The notes under the pieces were generated by a model. That model did not search any database, was not told the origin of the DNA, and saw only the letters and a list, made by a program, of their open reading frames with translations. From Pteria penguin (taxonomy: Eukaryota > Mollusca > Bivalvia > Pterioida > Pteriidae), in contig CM068582.1 of the NCBI GenBank assembly GCA_035048485.1, positions 35,554,096 to 35,618,095 of the forward strand: a DNA stretch of 64,000 nt, read 5' to 3'. Positions within the stretch are counted from its first letter, which is position 1, and each line of letters starts with the position of its first letter. The position numbers were made by a program, and so were the translations under genes. Below are positions 61,301-64,000 of this stretch, in pieces.

Positions 61301-63951
61301 AGTCAGATTTGTTACTCGAATCAAGATGACATGTGTGAATGAATCAGGCATAGTAAGTCAGTTGAAGATGTAAAGTTTTTTTTTAAGTTGATTCATGGAA
61401 TGAGTTGACTTATGAAGTGTGTGTCTTTACACATGTTGTTACAAGTCATGATATTGACATTGGTATATGTATGTGTTTTTAATATACATTGGAAACCATT
61501 ATGCAGAATTAAAATCTGGCATTTGGTTAAATACACATTTATTGACATACTGTTTTATGCAAATTGTGACAACATGCTTTTTAATTTATTAAGTGATTAA
61601 TTTTACATGTATACATGTGGTCACTATCCCAGACAAAGAATGTACGATCCTCGTTAGGACACATTAATTATAGAGAGTTTGTCATTTACCTGTCTCAACA
61701 GTAATGTGGGTGTCATCATTAAAGTTTTACATACTCCATAAGTTATTTCTTTGTATATAATGGATATAAATTAGCGATGGGCAATGAGTTTGAAATCATT
61801 ATCGATTTTTGGTTTGTAATTGTAAAGGCCAAAGGGTAAAACAATTGATCATCGACTATGAAATTGGTTTCTCATGATGTAAAAGAATAAATTAAATTCT
61901 CTATAAAGCATCTTTATGGATCATCTTAGCATAAATAGTAATAGTAATGAATAAACACAGTGATATGTCATCAACTCAAACTTTAACTTGTATATAAAAA
62001 TTTCAAACACTGAGTCACCACAGCAGGGCTTGACATTAACATTTTCCCCTACTTGTCAATTCAAACAAGTAGCCATGAAATTTGCTTGTCTGAATATAAA
62101 TTTTACATGTAGTTGTCTGACAATTTGTCAGTACTGAACTCTTTAACTACTGTAATGAATAGGAATTGTATATGAAGCATCTTTATGGATCATCTTAGCA
62201 TAAAAGAGAAAACTGAAGACATCTGACAAAGCTGTATGACAAAAATCACCAAGGACATGCACATAAAACATGATAATAATAGAATATAAACTGAAAATCA
62301 GCATTACAAAAATATTCGATTGTGCTGCGGTTATGATACCGACTTAGGACGGTCAATTGAAGTAACAAATGCCATTCAGTTGGTGTGGTTAACCGGTTTA
62401 CGACACCCACCTTCCCACTCACCGCAAAAGCAGCACAATCAAAGAACACACATTTAAAAATTTATAAATAATCCTCCATATAGAGAACAAGGATCAACAG
62501 TTTTCTCAAGAAGAGATGTCATAAAAATTTAAACACACATGAAAAGTTTATAGAATATTATGTTGCTATCAAAAATATGTAAGGTGACATCAACATAAGT
62601 AAACCGTGCTCTGTCCGTCTGTAAGCCTAGCTCAGATCCTTGATCAAAAGGAGTCCCGACTAACAGTCCGAGGGGACGAGGATCAGGACCTTGTCTCCTC
62701 TGAAAAGGTTTGGACAAAACCTGTCATAGAGTCCCTACAGCCCTGTTAGTCAGCATGCAATGCTCAAGCAAAAGTCTCCATTGGGTTGTAGAGGGATAAT
62801 GAATAAACACAGTGATCTGTCATCAACTCCAACTTTAACTTGTATATAAAAATTTCAAACCCTCAGTCACCACTGCTGGGCTTGACATTAACATTTTTGT
62901 CAATTCGGAAAAGTAGCCATGAAATTTACTTGTCTGAACCTAAATTTTAATTGTCTGACATTTTGATAGTACTGAACTCTATAACTAGTGTAATGAATAA
63001 AGTTTAAACAATATACTTATTGTGTTATGTTATTTTATAATTTTTATCAACGAATATACAGAGCTCCTGATAAGGGTAAGAGGGTATTTACCAATTGCAA
63101 AATTAGAAAAATAACAACCAAATTGCCCAACAAGTGAACTTTGATTCCAGTTTTAAAGTTGCTGATTGTTGTTCTCTCACTGCTTTTGACTTTAAATTTT
63201 GATAAAAAGATTACATTTTGGTTTAGTTTTTTAAATTTCGAAACTTCTTTACAGAAAAATCATTTGTTCAATCAGACAAGCACTTAGCAAGATTCACTTG
63301 CCCGTGAAAAATTTTCATCGGTAATGGAAGCCGGTGTGGCCTAGTGGTATCACGCTGGACTCCTGATTGGGAGGCCGGGGTTTGAGTCCCGCTCTGGTCA
63401 TGCCGGTGTCCTGTTTTTTGGATGAGACAGTAAAAACCGAGGCCCCATGTCGTGGTATGCATATCATGTTAAAGATCTATCACTGCTTCGGTGGGTCCGT
63501 TGCAAAGGTCAAAATTTGTATGCCCCGCATCAGGCAGATGCCGTCACCATATACGTGAAATATTCGTGTTGTGACGTTAAACAAAAATTAATCAATCAAT
63601 CATCGGTAGTGGACAAGCGTTAATGTCAAGCCATATACTGTTCTCATATTTTGTTGTTTACCTCCGTGTATAATACTACATGTATTTGTCAAGAGTTCTG
63701 AGTGAAAAGAGAATCAAAATCAAGATGCTTGTAGTACGTGTACTGAACATTTGTTTGGTTATATTCATGATTATTTGAATTGCCCATTTTATTCTGTGTC
63801 TCTTTTGTAGGTGGAAACTAAGAAAGTAGATTGCTTGAAAAATTGGAATTATAAATATACAATAAAAACCATATTAAGTGAACTTCGTCGTATGATGGCA
63901 TCGAAAGATAACTGTAAACTACCACAGCCACCAGAGGGACAAACGTACTGA
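55304..63951 (+). CDS. UBE2V2: Ubiquitin-conjugating enzyme E2 variant (UBE2V/MMS2), 147 aa, 4 exons
   Basis: Exons 55304-55334, 60400-60548, 61230-61352 and 63811-63951; all GT-AG, phases 1, 0, 0; 444 nt. The product runs [78 protein letters not shown], and ends [22 protein letters not shown]. This is close to animal MMS2/UEV1 in length (human UBE2V2 is 145 residues) and sequence. UEV proteins keep the E2 fold but lack the active-site cysteine context; they bind Ubc13 (UBE2N) and orient the acceptor ubiquitin for Lys63-linked chains in DNA-damage tolerance and immune signalling. No catalytic HPN tripeptide is present, as expected. The symbol is by family; V1 and V2 cannot be separated in invertebrates. 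Intron 1 is 5.1 kb. Confidence 0.96.
56605..56685 (+). repeat. tRNA-like relic (tRNA pseudogene or SINE head)
   Basis: A-box TGTAGCTCAGTTGGTATTAA and B-box GGGTCAGAGTCCCAG at about tRNA spacing. The acceptor-stem halves do not pair well, so an active tRNA is unlikely. Confidence 0.5.
59319..60336 (-). mobile_element. TCAAGGTCA repeat region bounded by 15-bp inverted ends
   Basis: TGGCCGGATTGCAAA at 59319 and its exact complement near 60336 enclose three related blocks. Each block has (on the minus strand) AAGGTCAAGGTCACAAGGTC-type words and a CTTTTGAAAGAAAAGAGATG- or TTTTGAATCAATAGGGTTGG-type word on the plus strand. The left block begins with ATACCCCGTTTGGGGGGAGG. No target duplication was found. 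Confidence 0.6.
61903..63000 (+). repeat. Composite repeat: duplicated flanks around a 590-bp insert
   Basis: The block GCATCTTTATGGATCATCTT occurs at about 61907 and 62179. A roughly 200-bp block beginning AATGAATAAACACAGTGA and containing GGGCTTGACATTAACATTTT occurs at about 61947 and 62800, about 85% alike. The simplest reading is a tandem duplication whose second copy was split by the element at 62205-62797. Confidence 0.75.
62205..62797 (+). repeat. Dispersed repeat, copy 2 (complete)
   Basis: Homologous to 1-471. This copy continues about 120 bp further (GAGGATCAGGACCTTGTCTC to TTGGGTTGTAGAGGGAT) than copy 1. No open frame. Confidence 0.78.
63328..63599 (+). mobile_element. tRNA-derived SINE (family A), full length with TSD
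   Basis: Head GCCGGTGTGGCCTAGTGGTA, B-box GGGTTTGAGTCCC, central domain, and AAACAAAAATTAATCAATCA tail. Flanking 13-mers TCATCGGTAATGG (63315-63327) and TCATCGGTAGTGG (63600-63612) differ at one base. The target is an inverted copy of the GGCTTGACATTAAC repeat family. Confidence 0.92.
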
Positions 63952-64000
63952 CCTGTAAAGTGAAGTAGAACACTGAGAAAAATGTTAACAAAGAAGATTT

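Larger units (their letters stand above)
61353..63810 (+). other. Intron 3 of the UBE2V gene
   Basis: Donor GTAAGT, acceptor TCTCTTTTGTAG. Most of it is the composite repeat described at 61903-63000 plus a family A SINE (63328-63599). Confidence 0.8.

Noticed and set aside
61947..63000. LTR pair of a small retroelement
   Set aside because: The direct repeats lack TG...CA ends, a primer-binding site and a polypurine tract, and an extra upstream block is also duplicated, so tandem duplication plus insertion fits better.

Overview
The window looks like AT-rich nuclear DNA from a marine invertebrate, most likely a bivalve mollusc. The grounds are split genes with GT-AG introns, frequent ACATGTA-type words, several tRNA-derived SINE families, dispersed repeats carrying TCAAGGTCA words, and many small inverted-repeat DNA transposons. 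No bacterial operon, rRNA gene, convincing free-standing tRNA gene or CRISPR array is present. The species assignment is inference.

Two genes can be reconstructed with consistent splice phases. (1) A minus-strand gene with 28 coding exons runs from an ATG at 45716 to a stop at 20870. It encodes a 1,159-residue HEAT/ARM-type helical-repeat protein with an acidic, serine-rich C-terminal tail containing a DWDSWDEDQDE motif; I do not recognise the family member. (2) A plus-strand gene with 4 coding exons (55304-63951) encodes a 147-residue ubiquitin E2 variant (UBE2V/MMS2 type), the catalytically inactive partner of Ubc13. A phase-compatible ATG exon at 51984-51996 may be an alternative first exon. 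The two genes are divergently oriented and about 9.6 kb apart.

Layout: 1-20.5 kb has no recognisable gene. It holds microsatellites, two SINE-into-SINE insertions with clear target-site duplications, TCAAGGTCA repeats and a 157-bp satellite-like array (16.8-18.1 kb). 20.5-45.8 kb is the HEAT-repeat gene. Its introns are loaded with mobile DNA: a 30-bp minisatellite touching a splice acceptor, nested inverted-repeat elements, a mariner relic, a long foldback element, and pogo-like and TTAA-flanked elements. 46-55 kb is intergenic: a decayed LINE reverse transcriptase, another foldback element, paired hairpins, a cluster of C/G homopolymer runs, two copies of a CAGTGGCGGAT-ended MITE and a third SINE family. 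55.3-64 kb is the UBE2V gene; its introns hold a tRNA-like relic, TCAAGGTCA repeats bounded by inverted ends, and a composite repeat whose core is also found at the very start of the window.

The two genes have no evident joint function. The clearest theme is the interplay of repeats with gene structure. All exon joins were made by eye from splice consensus, reading frame and family similarity, without transcript data.
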